Source: Emcibacteraceae bacterium | GTDB lineage: Bacteria; Pseudomonadota; Alphaproteobacteria; Sphingomonadales; Emcibacteraceae | Assembly: GCA_016763335.1 (NCBI GenBank) | Contig: JAESUD010000281.1 | Coordinates: forward strand, 1-7,906 | Length of the DNA: 7,906 bases | Direction: 5' to 3' | Shown: positions 1 through 5,765 of the stretch, one piece after another | Layout of the letters: every line of letters starts with the position of its first letter | How positions within the stretch are numbered: the first letter of the stretch is position 1 | Translations under genes and position numbers: made by a program | The notes under the pieces: model-generated | The model's database searches: none | What the model was told of the DNA's origin: nothing | Seen by the model: the letters and a program-made list of their open reading frames with translations, nothing else

Positions 1-401
1 AAAGAAGCTGTTGGTTTTAAGTCTGACTCTGAAATTGCCAATTCTTTTTCTGATTTTTCTAAATCGAACTTAGCTATTTGAATATCTGGATTACCGTTTA
101 GGCAGCCTAATGAGACACCATAAATTTTATCCTGATAGACGGTACTGATTGTCGATCCACACTGGCTACAAAACTGAAGCCCAAAACCGTGTTTGCCAAC
201 ATATGATTGAAGGCGCGTTTCTCCCGCTATCCAGCGAAAATCTTCAGGGTTAACTAATGCCATTGCAGACGCTTGACCACTAAATGCTTTTCGGCAGCGT
301 GAACAGTGACACGAACGAGCATCCATTAAATCACCCCGCAATTCATATTTAACCTCACCGCAAAAACATTCACCCGTGATCGGGGACTTAGATTTAATCA
401 T
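1..401 (-). CDS. GFA/CENP-V family zinc-binding protein, 3' end cut by window edge
   Basis: The frame is open from ATG at 401 down to base 1 (133 residues) with no stop, so the C-terminus lies outside the window. Cysteines fall in the GFA pattern: C12 and C14 in GECFCGEV, C31, C33 and C36 in CHCSRCRKAFS, and C78 and C81 in FCSQCGS. This family (named for glutathione-dependent formaldehyde-activating enzyme) binds zinc through these residues; most members have no proven substrate, so no reaction is assigned. The start overlaps the end of the upstream cupin gene by 8 bases, and a GAGGA stretch lies about 9 bases before the ATG, so the two are probably one translationally coupled operon. Odd point: after residue 105 I do not see the usual GFA ending (a HIFVGSKAPW-like stretch); the chain becomes lysine/glutamate-rich (FDLEKSEKELAISESDLK). 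Family call is secure, function is not. Confidence 0.85.
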   Translation of the reverse strand, partial: MIKSKSPITGECFCGEVKYELRGDLMDARSCHCSRCRKAFSGQASAMALVNPEDFRWIAGETRLQSYVGKHGFGLQFCSQCGSTISTVYQDKIYGVSLGCLNGNPDIQIAKFDLEKSEKELAISESDLKPTAS

Positions 402-777
402 TGTTCTTTTCCTCGTCATTCAATTTCAAAAAATCACCGTCGACTATCAATAATTTAACGCCATTCTCAGTTACTGACCGATGAGAGCTTAAATCATCTG
501 AAACCACGTAAGTCATTCCTTTTGTTAATAATTGTTTATCGCCATTTTTCAGCTCATTTATGACTTCACCTTCTAAGCAATATACAATATGGCCTTTTTC
601 GCACCAATGATCTGCAAAATAACCTTTGGAATACTCAACAATTCTTATTCTCAAACCCGGCAATTGAATTGTCTGCCAATAAGCAACACCCGTTTCCCCG
701 TCATGTTCTGTCTTCGGAACTTTAGACCAGTCAATCGTTTGAAAAGGTATGTTTTTAGTGTTCATTTCAATTTCCAT
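394..777 (-). CDS. DHCW motif cupin fold protein
   Basis: A 127-residue single-domain cupin. The diagnostic stretch is YFADHWCEKGHIVYCLEGE (residues 53-71), which holds the DHWC motif at 56-59 and H63; a second cupin motif with H99 lies in the C-terminal half. The start region NIPFQTIDWSKV and the block TGVAYWQTI also match small proteins carried under this family name. They resemble metal-binding cupins, but no reaction is established, so I assign none. Two starts are possible: ATG at 777, used here, or ATG at 765 (MNTKNIPF), which has a weak GGA about 7 bases upstream and fits the family's usual start. The gene overlaps the GFA-type gene downstream by 8 bases, so the two are likely made together. 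A sigma70-like promoter lies at 802-831. Confidence 0.85.
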   Translation of the reverse strand: MEIEMNTKNIPFQTIDWSKVPKTEHDGETGVAYWQTIQLPGLRIRIVEYSKGYFADHWCEKGHIVYCLEGEVINELKNGDKQLLTKGMTYVVSDDLSSHRSVTENGVKLLIVDGDFLKLNDEEKNND

Positions 778-801
778 TATTGTTTCATAATCATAAATAT
801 C

Positions 802-831
802 ATTTTATTTTTAACAGAATAAATCCGTCAA
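802..831 (-). promoter_or_regulatory. Candidate sigma70 promoter for the cupin-GFA operon
   Basis: Read on the minus strand, TTGACG (831-826) is followed after 18 bases by TAAAAT (807-802). Both boxes match consensus at five of six positions. Transcription would start near 795, shortly before the cupin ATG at 777 or 765. This is pattern matching only. The rest of the 183-base gap (778-960) shows no clear hairpin terminator for the PLP enzyme gene upstream, so read-through from that gene is also possible. Confidence 0.5.
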
Positions 832-960
832 ATCCATAATCGATTGACTTCTGTTGATCCTATCCAGCCGTATACCAATAGATATACTAAAGACAAATAA
901 GTCAGGCCTCATCTAATAGTTCTATGTGAAATTCCTGATCTCTAACGGCTAGTGTAATGT

Positions 961-1956
961 TTACTTCAGTAGTTCATTTCCATGAGTAAGGATTTCAGGA
1001 AAGCCACCCGTATGCCAAAAAAGAATGTTTTTTCCTTTTTCAATTTTTTGTTTATCTAGGTAATCCAACATTCCCCCAAATGCTCTTGCTGAATAAATGG
1101 GATCCAACAAGATCCCTTCACGTTTAGCTAAAGTCTTGAATGCCATTCTCTCATTTTCTAAAATAATTCCGTAACCTGCATGGCTATAATCTCTTACCAA
1201 GGGGATATCATTTAGTTCGTATTTCTGGTCAAGACCAAAAGTTTTTGCTCCCTCTTGTACAAGTTTTAGGATTTTCTTCTCTAAACTTACGCCTTTAAAG
1301 TCCGTTTTATCAATGTTAATAGGCACTAGTTCCACATCCAAGTGATATAGCTCTTTACCAAGCATTAAACCTGCTTGTGTAGACCCAGAACTAGAACCAA
1401 AAAATATATAATCGATCTTTATGTTCATTGAATTAATTTGTTTTTTCAATTCATTAACTGCATTTATGAAGCCTACTGCACCTAATAAGGATGAACCGCC
1501 AAGAGGAATTAAATAGTGTTTATTTTTCGGGTGCCTCTCTTCCAGATCTTTTTTGAAACTATCAAGATCACTTTCCTTTTTACCTTTCCCTGTAAAATGT
1601 ATCTGTGCTCCTAAAAGTTTTGAAAGTAATAAGTTGCCTGTATATTTATCAGGTTCATTTCCTGACATTAACAAATGACAGGCTAAACCAAGGCGGGAAC
1701 ACGCAGCTGCCGTTTGACGACAATGATTAGACTGTTGTGCCCCAGAAGTTAATATTGAGCTGCATCCATTTTCCACCGCATCATAAAGTAAATATTCCAA
1801 TTTTCTAACCTTATTGCCGCCGGTGGCCATATCAGTTAAATCATCTCTTTTTATATAAATATTATTATCTGGATATTGTTTTGATAAATTATTTAATTTA
1901 TGAAGCGGTGAAGGAAAGAGACCTAACTCTAACCTGTTCTTAATTATTTCATTCAT
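961..1956 (-). CDS. PLP-dependent enzyme, D-cysteine desulfhydrase / ACC deaminase family
   Basis: A fold-type II PLP enzyme. Numbered from the longer ATG at 1986 (341 residues), the PLP lysine is K59 in GGNKVRKLE, and TSGAQQSNHCRQTAAACSRLG (from residue 80) is the family's catalytic stretch, with QSNH as in D-cysteine desulfhydrase where ACC deaminase has QSNQ/QSNT. The positions that are Glu and Leu in true ACC deaminases are S299 (YSARAFGG) and T326 (HTGGFPEIL) here. I therefore infer a desulfhydrase-like reaction, D-cysteine to pyruvate, H2S and ammonia; substrate not proven. I place the start at ATG 1956 (codon 11, giving 331 residues): AAGGA lies 8 bases upstream and E. coli DcyD has a similar N-terminus, whereas the ATG at 1986 has no Shine-Dalgarno and sits against a TATAGT box. 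It is divergent from an AraC-family regulator, its likely controller. The gene looks AT-rich (about 33-37% GC in two hand-counted lines). Confidence 0.87.
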   Translation of the reverse strand: MNEIIKNRLELGLFPSPLHKLNNLSKQYPDNNIYIKRDDLTDMATGGNKVRKLEYLLYDAVENGCSSILTSGAQQSNHCRQTAAACSRLGLACHLLMSGNEPDKYTGNLLLSKLLGAQIHFTGKGKKESDLDSFKKDLEERHPKNKHYLIPLGGSSLLGAVGFINAVNELKKQINSMNIKIDYIFFGSSSGSTQAGLMLGKELYHLDVELVPINIDKTDFKGVSLEKKILKLVQEGAKTFGLDQKYELNDIPLVRDYSHAGYGIILENERMAFKTLAKREGILLDPIYSARAFGGMLDYLDKQKIEKGKNILFWHTGGFPEILTHGNELLK

Positions 1957-1986
1957 TTCATTGTTCCTTATTTGTACATTTAACAT

Positions 1987-2044
1987 ACTATACGCTTGCC
2001 AAAAATTCGTTGTCCTGCCATAATTCGTCGAATTTCTGACAATT
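1987..2044. promoter_or_regulatory. Divergent promoter and likely operator region of the PLP enzyme and AraC-type regulator
   Basis: For the plus-strand regulator, TTGCCA (1996-2001) and CATAAT (2019-2024) are 17 bases apart, each five of six to sigma70 consensus; transcription would start near 2031. For the minus-strand enzyme, TATAGT (1992-1987) could be a -10 box, with only a weak -35 (GGACAA, 2015-2010). The element AATTCGT occurs at 2004-2010 and again at 2022-2028, 18 bases apart, and the second copy is half of a perfect dyad AATTCG-T-CGAATT (2022-2034). TTGTC (2010-2014) and GACAA (2038-2042) form an outer, off-centre inverted pair. The elements lie within and next to the regulator promoter, so binding there could control both directions. 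Operator function is inference. Confidence 0.5.
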
Positions 2045-2066
2045 AATAGCTAAGGGCTAAAATATC

Positions 2067-2846
2067 ATGCGGAGTGATAACTCAGCTGACTATCAAACTT
2101 TATCTCAAGCAATAGGCGTCATGTCTAAGGGGTTTATGGATGGCTATACGGTCCCTTTGCATTCTCATGAAAGGGATCAGCTATTATATGCGGTTAAGGG
2201 AATTATGCGCGTGCGAACTGAATATGAAGCATGGGTAGTACCATCAAATGTGGCAGTGTTAATTCCAGCCGGCATCAAGCATTCAGTTACCATGCATGGT
2301 GCAGTAGATATGCGCACTTTATATATTGATCCAACAACGATACAGGATTATCAGCAAACATTATGCGTATTGACAGTTTCAAATTTACTTCGAGAGCTTA
2401 TTCTAGAATTGAGCAATGAAGCTATTGAATACGAGAAAGAAAGCAGAGCCGGGTCAATTTCTCGTTTAATTGAACACGAGATATCTCGTGCAAAAGATTT
2501 ACCGCTACATGTTAAATTACCAAAAGACGACAGATTGCAAAAAGTTTGTCTAGCTTTACTTAATGATCCATCGGATAATCGTACACTTGACGCTTGGGCG
2601 GAAATCGCGGGGGCATCTACACGTACTCTTGCTCGCCTTTTCGAAAGCGACCTTGATTTAAGTTTTAATAAATGGCGACAACGGGTTCGTTTTCAAAATG
2701 CCTTGGAAGCGTTGTCTACCGGGTGCCGAATTTCTGAAGTTTCTAGGCAATGTGGGTATAGAAGTCCAAGTGCTTTTTCCTCCGCTTTCCATAAAGTGAT
2801 GAATATGCCACCTTCAAGTGTAAGGTTGAATGGTTTGGGTGAATAA
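2067..2846 (+). CDS. AraC/XylS family transcriptional regulator with N-terminal cupin domain
   Basis: 259 residues. The N-terminal half is a cupin sensor domain (about 20-80) with HSH at 32-34 and H72 in IPAGIKHSV. The C-terminal part (about 155-255) is an AraC-type double helix-turn-helix: first around 174-195 (LDAWAEIAGASTRTLARLF), second around 221-243 (ISEVSRQCGYRSPSAFSSAFHK), then the family-typical FHKVMNMPPSSVR ending. Length and layout resemble E. coli NimR (YeaM), a local regulator of a divergent gene, but that does not fix the ligand. AAGGG at 2052-2056 is a weak ribosome site 10 bases before the ATG. Divergence from the PLP enzyme gene, across 80 bases with repeated AATTCGT elements, suggests that it controls that gene and itself. 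The effector is unknown; an amino acid or thiol would fit the neighbour. Confidence 0.9.
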   Translation: MRSDNSADYQTLSQAIGVMSKGFMDGYTVPLHSHERDQLLYAVKGIMRVRTEYEAWVVPSNVAVLIPAGIKHSVTMHGAVDMRTLYIDPTTIQDYQQTLCVLTVSNLLRELILELSNEAIEYEKESRAGSISRLIEHEISRAKDLPLHVKLPKDDRLQKVCLALLNDPSDNRTLDAWAEIAGASTRTLARLFESDLDLSFNKWRQRVRFQNALEALSTGCRISEVSRQCGYRSPSAFSSAFHKVMNMPPSSVRLNGLGE

Positions 2847-2937
2847 ATAAACTAATTTTAAATAAGCTGCACCTTAATCATGAATGCCTGCTTTCAAACG
2901 GAAGCACACACTCGTTAGGACATCTTGTATGATAAAA

Positions 2938-4803
2938 TTATGGCCAGTTCCCTTGCGCGTCTTGGCATTCAAAATCATCATTGTTTATGGGACGACAGGT
3001 ATCGGGCCAATTACCTTTCTTCCAATAATCGACCAATCCGTATTTTTGCCACAACAGTTTAAAACGCGGATCATTTAAAATCGGTTTTAAGGCATCAATC
3101 CATAACGTACCAAGGACATCATGATCCATATATTCAATGCTTAAATTAGCTTCTAGTTCAAGGAACTTTAACGCCAGATCATTATCCCCCGCAACAGTGG
3201 CAAGCGAAGAATAAACAATAGTTGCAATGGCATTTTCAGAATTTAAAAGTTCCGGTTGTTGCTTAAAAAATTGATAAGCCTTTCTAAGGTGAGAAACCAT
3301 GACCGCATCATTACCCAAGGCGTTCAAAAGCGCTTCATTAAAAAACGGCGGATTTTCAAGCTCATTATGCATCATAAGCTGACTTAAATAATCTTTACTC
3401 ACTTGCGTATCATCGCTGCCTAATCCAAAAAGAAAACGTACGCCTGGCGGATAACGCGACGAACCATCACCAATTTCGATAGCTTCTGCCCAAAGCTCAA
3501 ACGCTTGCTCTTTTTCACCTATATAATATCGGACCATAGCTTCCACAAGGTAATAAACCTGCCCTTGCGGATGCATCTCACGTGCTCTTGCCACGTAAGG
3601 AAGCGCTTTGCCGAACTGCCCGGACCGCATAAAAAACTGGCCATATTGCTCCATAGCTTCGACGTTTTCCGGATCTGCCTTCAGGGCTTTGATATAATGT
3701 TCTTCCGCTTCTTCCCATTGAAATTTATCTTTTAAAATATCACCAAGCGCGCCGTGAGCCAGACTTGAATTTGGATCAAGCCGAATGGCTTTCCTCGCCG
3801 CCTCTTCCCCTAAAAACATCCCTTTAATCGGTGTTTCAATTTCGGTGCTATAATAAGCCAAGGTATGGGCTTGGGCCAGCATACCCCAAGCAGCGGCATA
3901 ATCCGGATCAAGTTTGGTTGCCTCAGAAAGCACCTCTAACGCACGGCCGACATTCTCCACCCCACGTTTTGAAACCAACATTTTCCCTTCTAAATAAAGA
4001 TCATACGCCTGCATATTTTCTGTACGGTCAGTAATCAGCGCCGAAGTTTCCGATAAATTCATTTCAAGCGCCAAATTGGTTACGATTGCATAAGCTATTT
4101 CTTCCTGGACGATGAATATATCTTTTAGCTCCCGGTTATATGTCTGCGACCACAAATGAAACCCGTCCTCCGACCTGATGAGCTGAGCGGTAATACGGAC
4201 CCTATTGCCCTGCTTACGAACGGACCCTTCCAGTAAATAACCAACATTAAGCGCTTCGCCAACCGCCCGCATATCATCAGACTGACCTTTATAGGCAAAC
4301 GAAGAAGTGCGTGCTGCCACCTTCAAATCCGGCAACTTAACAAGAACATTAAGAATTTCTTCCGAAAGCCCATCAGAGAAATATTCATTATTTGGATCAC
4401 CAGACATATTGACAAACGGTAAAACAGCGATGGATTTTGTCAGTTCGACATCAGGGCCGTCAGCATTTTTTCGCTCAAGCAGCAAAAATATGACAGCAAT
4501 ACTCAGCAGCCCAATAATAGCATAATTCATCTTCTGACCGGTAGAATGGGAAATGCTCTCCCCTTCCTCAACATCAACCGTTCGCTTGACCCCGTCCGGT
4601 GTAAGTTCAAACGCCCATGCGAAAAATAACGCAAAAGGAAAGCCGACAATGCCTATATAAACAACAACAGCGTTAAGCATTTCTGGCAAATTTAACGCCG
4701 GAACCACAACATCAGTAACCTGCACAACCACCCAGCCCAGTGCCAAGTATGCTATAGCAACTTTAAAAATATTCCTGCGTTTTAATTCATCTAGGTAATT
4801 CAA
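2938..4803 (-). CDS. Inner-membrane FlgO/TolB-like domain protein with TPR repeats
   Basis: Numbering is from the ATG at 4836 (632 residues). Order: conserved N-terminus LDELKRRNIFKVAIAY; membrane helices about 25-46 and 53-76, ending in the family's FAWAFELTPDGVKR; a third helix about 104-120; an FlgO/TolB-N-like domain about 134-258 (SIAVLPFVNMSGDPNNEYFSDGLSEEI, later YLLEGSVRKQGNRVRITAQLI); TPR-type helices from about 277 to 430; and a C-terminus with paired cysteines (NWPDTCRPINNDDFECQ). Positive charges before helix 1 and three helices would put the TPR part in the periplasm (inference). Related proteins often carry a winged-helix or cyclase domain in front; none is present here. No molecular function is assigned; a scaffold or sensor role is a guess. 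I start it at TTG 4803 (621 residues), because AGGG lies 8 bases upstream and homologues begin just before LDELKRRN. ATG 4836 has no Shine-Dalgarno. It is convergent with the AraC-type gene. Confidence 0.85.
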   Translation of the reverse strand: MNYLDELKRRNIFKVAIAYLALGWVVVQVTDVVVPALNLPEMLNAVVVYIGIVGFPFALFFAWAFELTPDGVKRTVDVEEGESISHSTGQKMNYAIIGLLSIAVIFLLLERKNADGPDVELTKSIAVLPFVNMSGDPNNEYFSDGLSEEILNVLVKLPDLKVAARTSSFAYKGQSDDMRAVGEALNVGYLLEGSVRKQGNRVRITAQLIRSEDGFHLWSQTYNRELKDIFIVQEEIAYAIVTNLALEMNLSETSALITDRTENMQAYDLYLEGKMLVSKRGVENVGRALEVLSEATKLDPDYAAAWGMLAQAHTLAYYSTEIETPIKGMFLGEEAARKAIRLDPNSSLAHGALGDILKDKFQWEEAEEHYIKALKADPENVEAMEQYGQFFMRSGQFGKALPYVARAREMHPQGQVYYLVEAMVRYYIGEKEQAFELWAEAIEIGDGSSRYPPGVRFLFGLGSDDTQVSKDYLSQLMMHNELENPPFFNEALLNALGNDAVMVSHLRKAYQFFKQQPELLNSENAIATIVYSSLATVAGDNDLALKFLELEANLSIEYMDHDVLGTLWIDALKPILNDPRFKLLWQKYGLVDYWKKGNWPDTCRPINNDDFECQDAQGNWP

Positions 4804-4896
4804 ACCAGACACCCTGTGTTTTGGGTATCTTAGCATTAATTACTAAAAAGGGAAATATGCCGACTATTTACCAGTAAAAATTGGCCTTCGAGATAA

Positions 4897-4912
4897 TTGT
4901 TTATGTAAACAA
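4897..4912. repeat. Short perfect inverted repeat upstream of the TPR and Xre operons
   Basis: TTGTTTA and TAAACAA are separated by two bases (TG). A smaller dyad, TTTAC-CA-GTAAA, lies at 4867-4878. Both sit in the divergent spacer and could be protein-binding sites for either side. They do not match the two 18-bp operators further right. No regulator is implied directly. Confidence 0.4.
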
Positions 4913-4924
4913 AACATGTCATAA

Positions 4925-4942
4925 TGTAAAGTATACTTGACA
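4925..4942. promoter_or_regulatory. Operator-like 18-bp palindrome O1 reaching the -35 box of the Xre operon
   Basis: TGTAAAGTATACTTGACA is palindromic except for one base pair. It matches O2 (4953-4970) at 15 of 18 bases, with the same GTATAC core and the same TGACA end. Its right end is the TTGACA -35 box, so bound protein would block RNA polymerase. Centres of O1 and O2 are 28 bp apart. Confidence 0.65.
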
Positions 4943-4965
4943 ATAATATTTATGTCAGGTATACC
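4937..4965 (+). promoter_or_regulatory. Sigma70-like promoter of the membrane protein-Xre operon
   Basis: A perfect TTGACA -35 box (4937-4942) is followed after 17 bases by TATACC (4960-4965), four of six to TATAAT. Transcription would begin near 4972, giving a leader of about 36 bases to the ATG at 5008. Both boxes are embedded in the palindromes O1 and O2. Confidence 0.65.
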
Positions 4966-4970
4966 TGACA
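4953..4970. promoter_or_regulatory. Operator-like perfect 18-bp palindrome O2 over the -10 box
   Basis: TGTCAGGTATACCTGACA equals its own reverse complement over all 18 bases and contains the -10 box. This geometry is classic for an Xre/Cro dimer repressing its own operon, and such a regulator is encoded by the second gene of this operon. The link between that protein and this site is inferred from position. Confidence 0.7.
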
Positions 4971-5007
4971 CAATCTAAACATAAAACAAACTTTACAGGA
5001 CAAATTA

Positions 5008-5409
5008 ATGACTAATATCGAGAAAAAGAATGAGAAAATATTTTTAAAGGAGTTTAGGATAGCAATTGCAGTATTCTTACTTTTATTGGCGGTGACAACA
5101 GTTGCACAACTTTATCATCTGCAAGGCATATCAAATATTGTGATTACCATATTACCGGTGGCGCCGTTATTTTTTGCGTTGTGGGCTATGATTAAACATC
5201 ATAGATCGATGGATGAATATATTCAGCGTGTAACAAGTGAAGCCTTTTTATGGTCTACTGGCATTGTCTCGCTTCTATGTGTTGGTTATGGCTTATTAGA
5301 ATTTGTTATGGAAATGCCTACTGTTAGTATTGCCTACGTCCTACCCGCCGTAGTTGGTATCGCAGGAATGGCTAAATCGATCCTTATATGGGTAGACAAT
5401 CATGGATAA
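5008..5409 (+). CDS. Small membrane protein, about four helices, paired with an Xre-type regulator
   Basis: 133 residues. Hydrophobic stretches lie at about 16-36, 41-63, 79-100 and 105-128, predicting four membrane helices. A basic/acidic segment, KHHRSMDEYIQRVTSEAF (63-80), lies between helices 2 and 3 and is the most distinctive part; GYGLLEFV follows in helix 3. Short proteins of this look, directly followed by a small Xre-type regulator, occur in other proteobacteria as I recall, but I know of no assigned function and give none. AGGA (4997-5000) lies 7 bases before the ATG, a good ribosome site. The stop overlaps the start of the next gene by 8 bases, so the two are one translational unit. 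A hand-counted line is about 33% GC, lower than uvrA. Confidence 0.8.
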   Translation: MTNIEKKNEKIFLKEFRIAIAVFLLLLAVTTVAQLYHLQGISNIVITILPVAPLFFALWAMIKHHRSMDEYIQRVTSEAFLWSTGIVSLLCVGYGLLEFVMEMPTVSIAYVLPAVVGIAGMAKSILIWVDNHG

Positions 5410-5608
5410 TAAATTAAGGGTCCTCAGGGCCGAAAAAAAATGGTCTCAAGCAGAACTCGCCGAAAAGATTGGTGTGTCGAGACAGGCCGTTAATGCTATA
5501 GAAAATGGCAAACATGATCCCTCGTTGACGCTTGCCTTTATTCTAGCAAAAACTTTTAATCAAAGAATTGAAGATATTTTTAATCCTGCCTATGACAATG
5601 AAATATGA
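5402..5608 (+). CDS. Xre/Cro family helix-turn-helix transcriptional regulator
   Basis: 68 residues that are almost entirely one HTH_3 domain. The helix-turn-helix is about 15-36 (SQAELAEKIGVSRQAVNAIENGK), followed by HDPSLTLAFILAKTFNQRIEDIF, the usual dimer-facing part of this compact YozG-like class. There is no room for a ligand domain. The ATG lies inside the last codons of the membrane-protein gene (8-base overlap), with only a weak GGG upstream, so translation probably depends on coupling. It is the natural candidate to bind palindromes O1 and O2 at the operon's own promoter. Regulators of this size often repress their own transcript and act with a membrane partner, but how the membrane protein might signal to it is not shown. 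Family assignment is firm. Confidence 0.93.
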   Translation: MDNKLRVLRAEKKWSQAELAEKIGVSRQAVNAIENGKHDPSLTLAFILAKTFNQRIEDIFNPAYDNEI

Positions 5609-5650
5609 AGAAAAGCTATAAAACCACATAATTCAATAATGTAAATGAAG

Positions 5651-5714
5651 GTTTGCTTTGGGTGGTGATCTCATGTGTTGCAGCGACCATTTGAGATCAT
5701 CACCCAAAGCAGAC
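5651..5714. repeat. Long inverted repeat (23-base arms, 18-base loop)
   Basis: Arms 5651-5673 and 5692-5714 match as inverted copies at 21 of 23 positions. In plus-strand RNA both mismatches become G-U pairs, so the stem pairs without a break. The core is GCTTTGGGTGGTGATCTCA against TGAGATCATCACCCAAAGC. No T-run follows either arm, so it is not a standard terminator. It lies in the 3' untranslated part of the membrane protein-Xre transcript, 36 bases before the terminator. It could be a dispersed palindromic element, a transcript-stabilising hairpin or a small RNA. Confidence 0.75.
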
Positions 5715-5722
5715 ACTCCCCC

Positions 5723-5759
5723 ATCAAAAAGCCTCGTTATAATAACGAGGCTTTTTGAT
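5723..5759. terminator. Bidirectional Rho-independent terminator between the Xre operon and ssb
   Basis: An almost gapless inverted repeat: 5723-5740 and 5742-5759 are perfect complements around one base. The GC-rich stem is GCCTCGTTA/TAACGAGGC, flanked by A5 on the left and T5 on the right, so it ends transcripts in both directions. It serves the convergent Xre operon (stop at 5608) and ssb (stop at 5766, 7 bases away). Confidence 0.9.
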
Positions 5760-5765
5760 TATTTT

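Noticed and set aside
589..822. 77-residue plus-strand frame opposite the cupin gene
   Set aside because: Antisense shadow; the minus-strand frame has the full DHCW cupin signature.
2893..2906. Hairpin GCTT/AAGC between the AraC-type gene and the TPR gene as a terminator
   Set aside because: Only a four-base stem without a T-run; too weak to call.
2884..4525. Several plus-strand frames of 64-76 residues opposite the TPR gene
   Set aside because: Antisense shadows of a strongly supported protein; no good ribosome sites and low-complexity, unrelated translations.
5008..5608. Toxin-antitoxin system
   Set aside because: Gene order and the Xre-like regulator are compatible, but the membrane protein resembles no toxin family I can name and is larger than typical small membrane toxins.
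5651..5714. Long hairpin as a Rho-independent terminator
   Set aside because: No T-run follows either arm, and a full terminator lies directly downstream.
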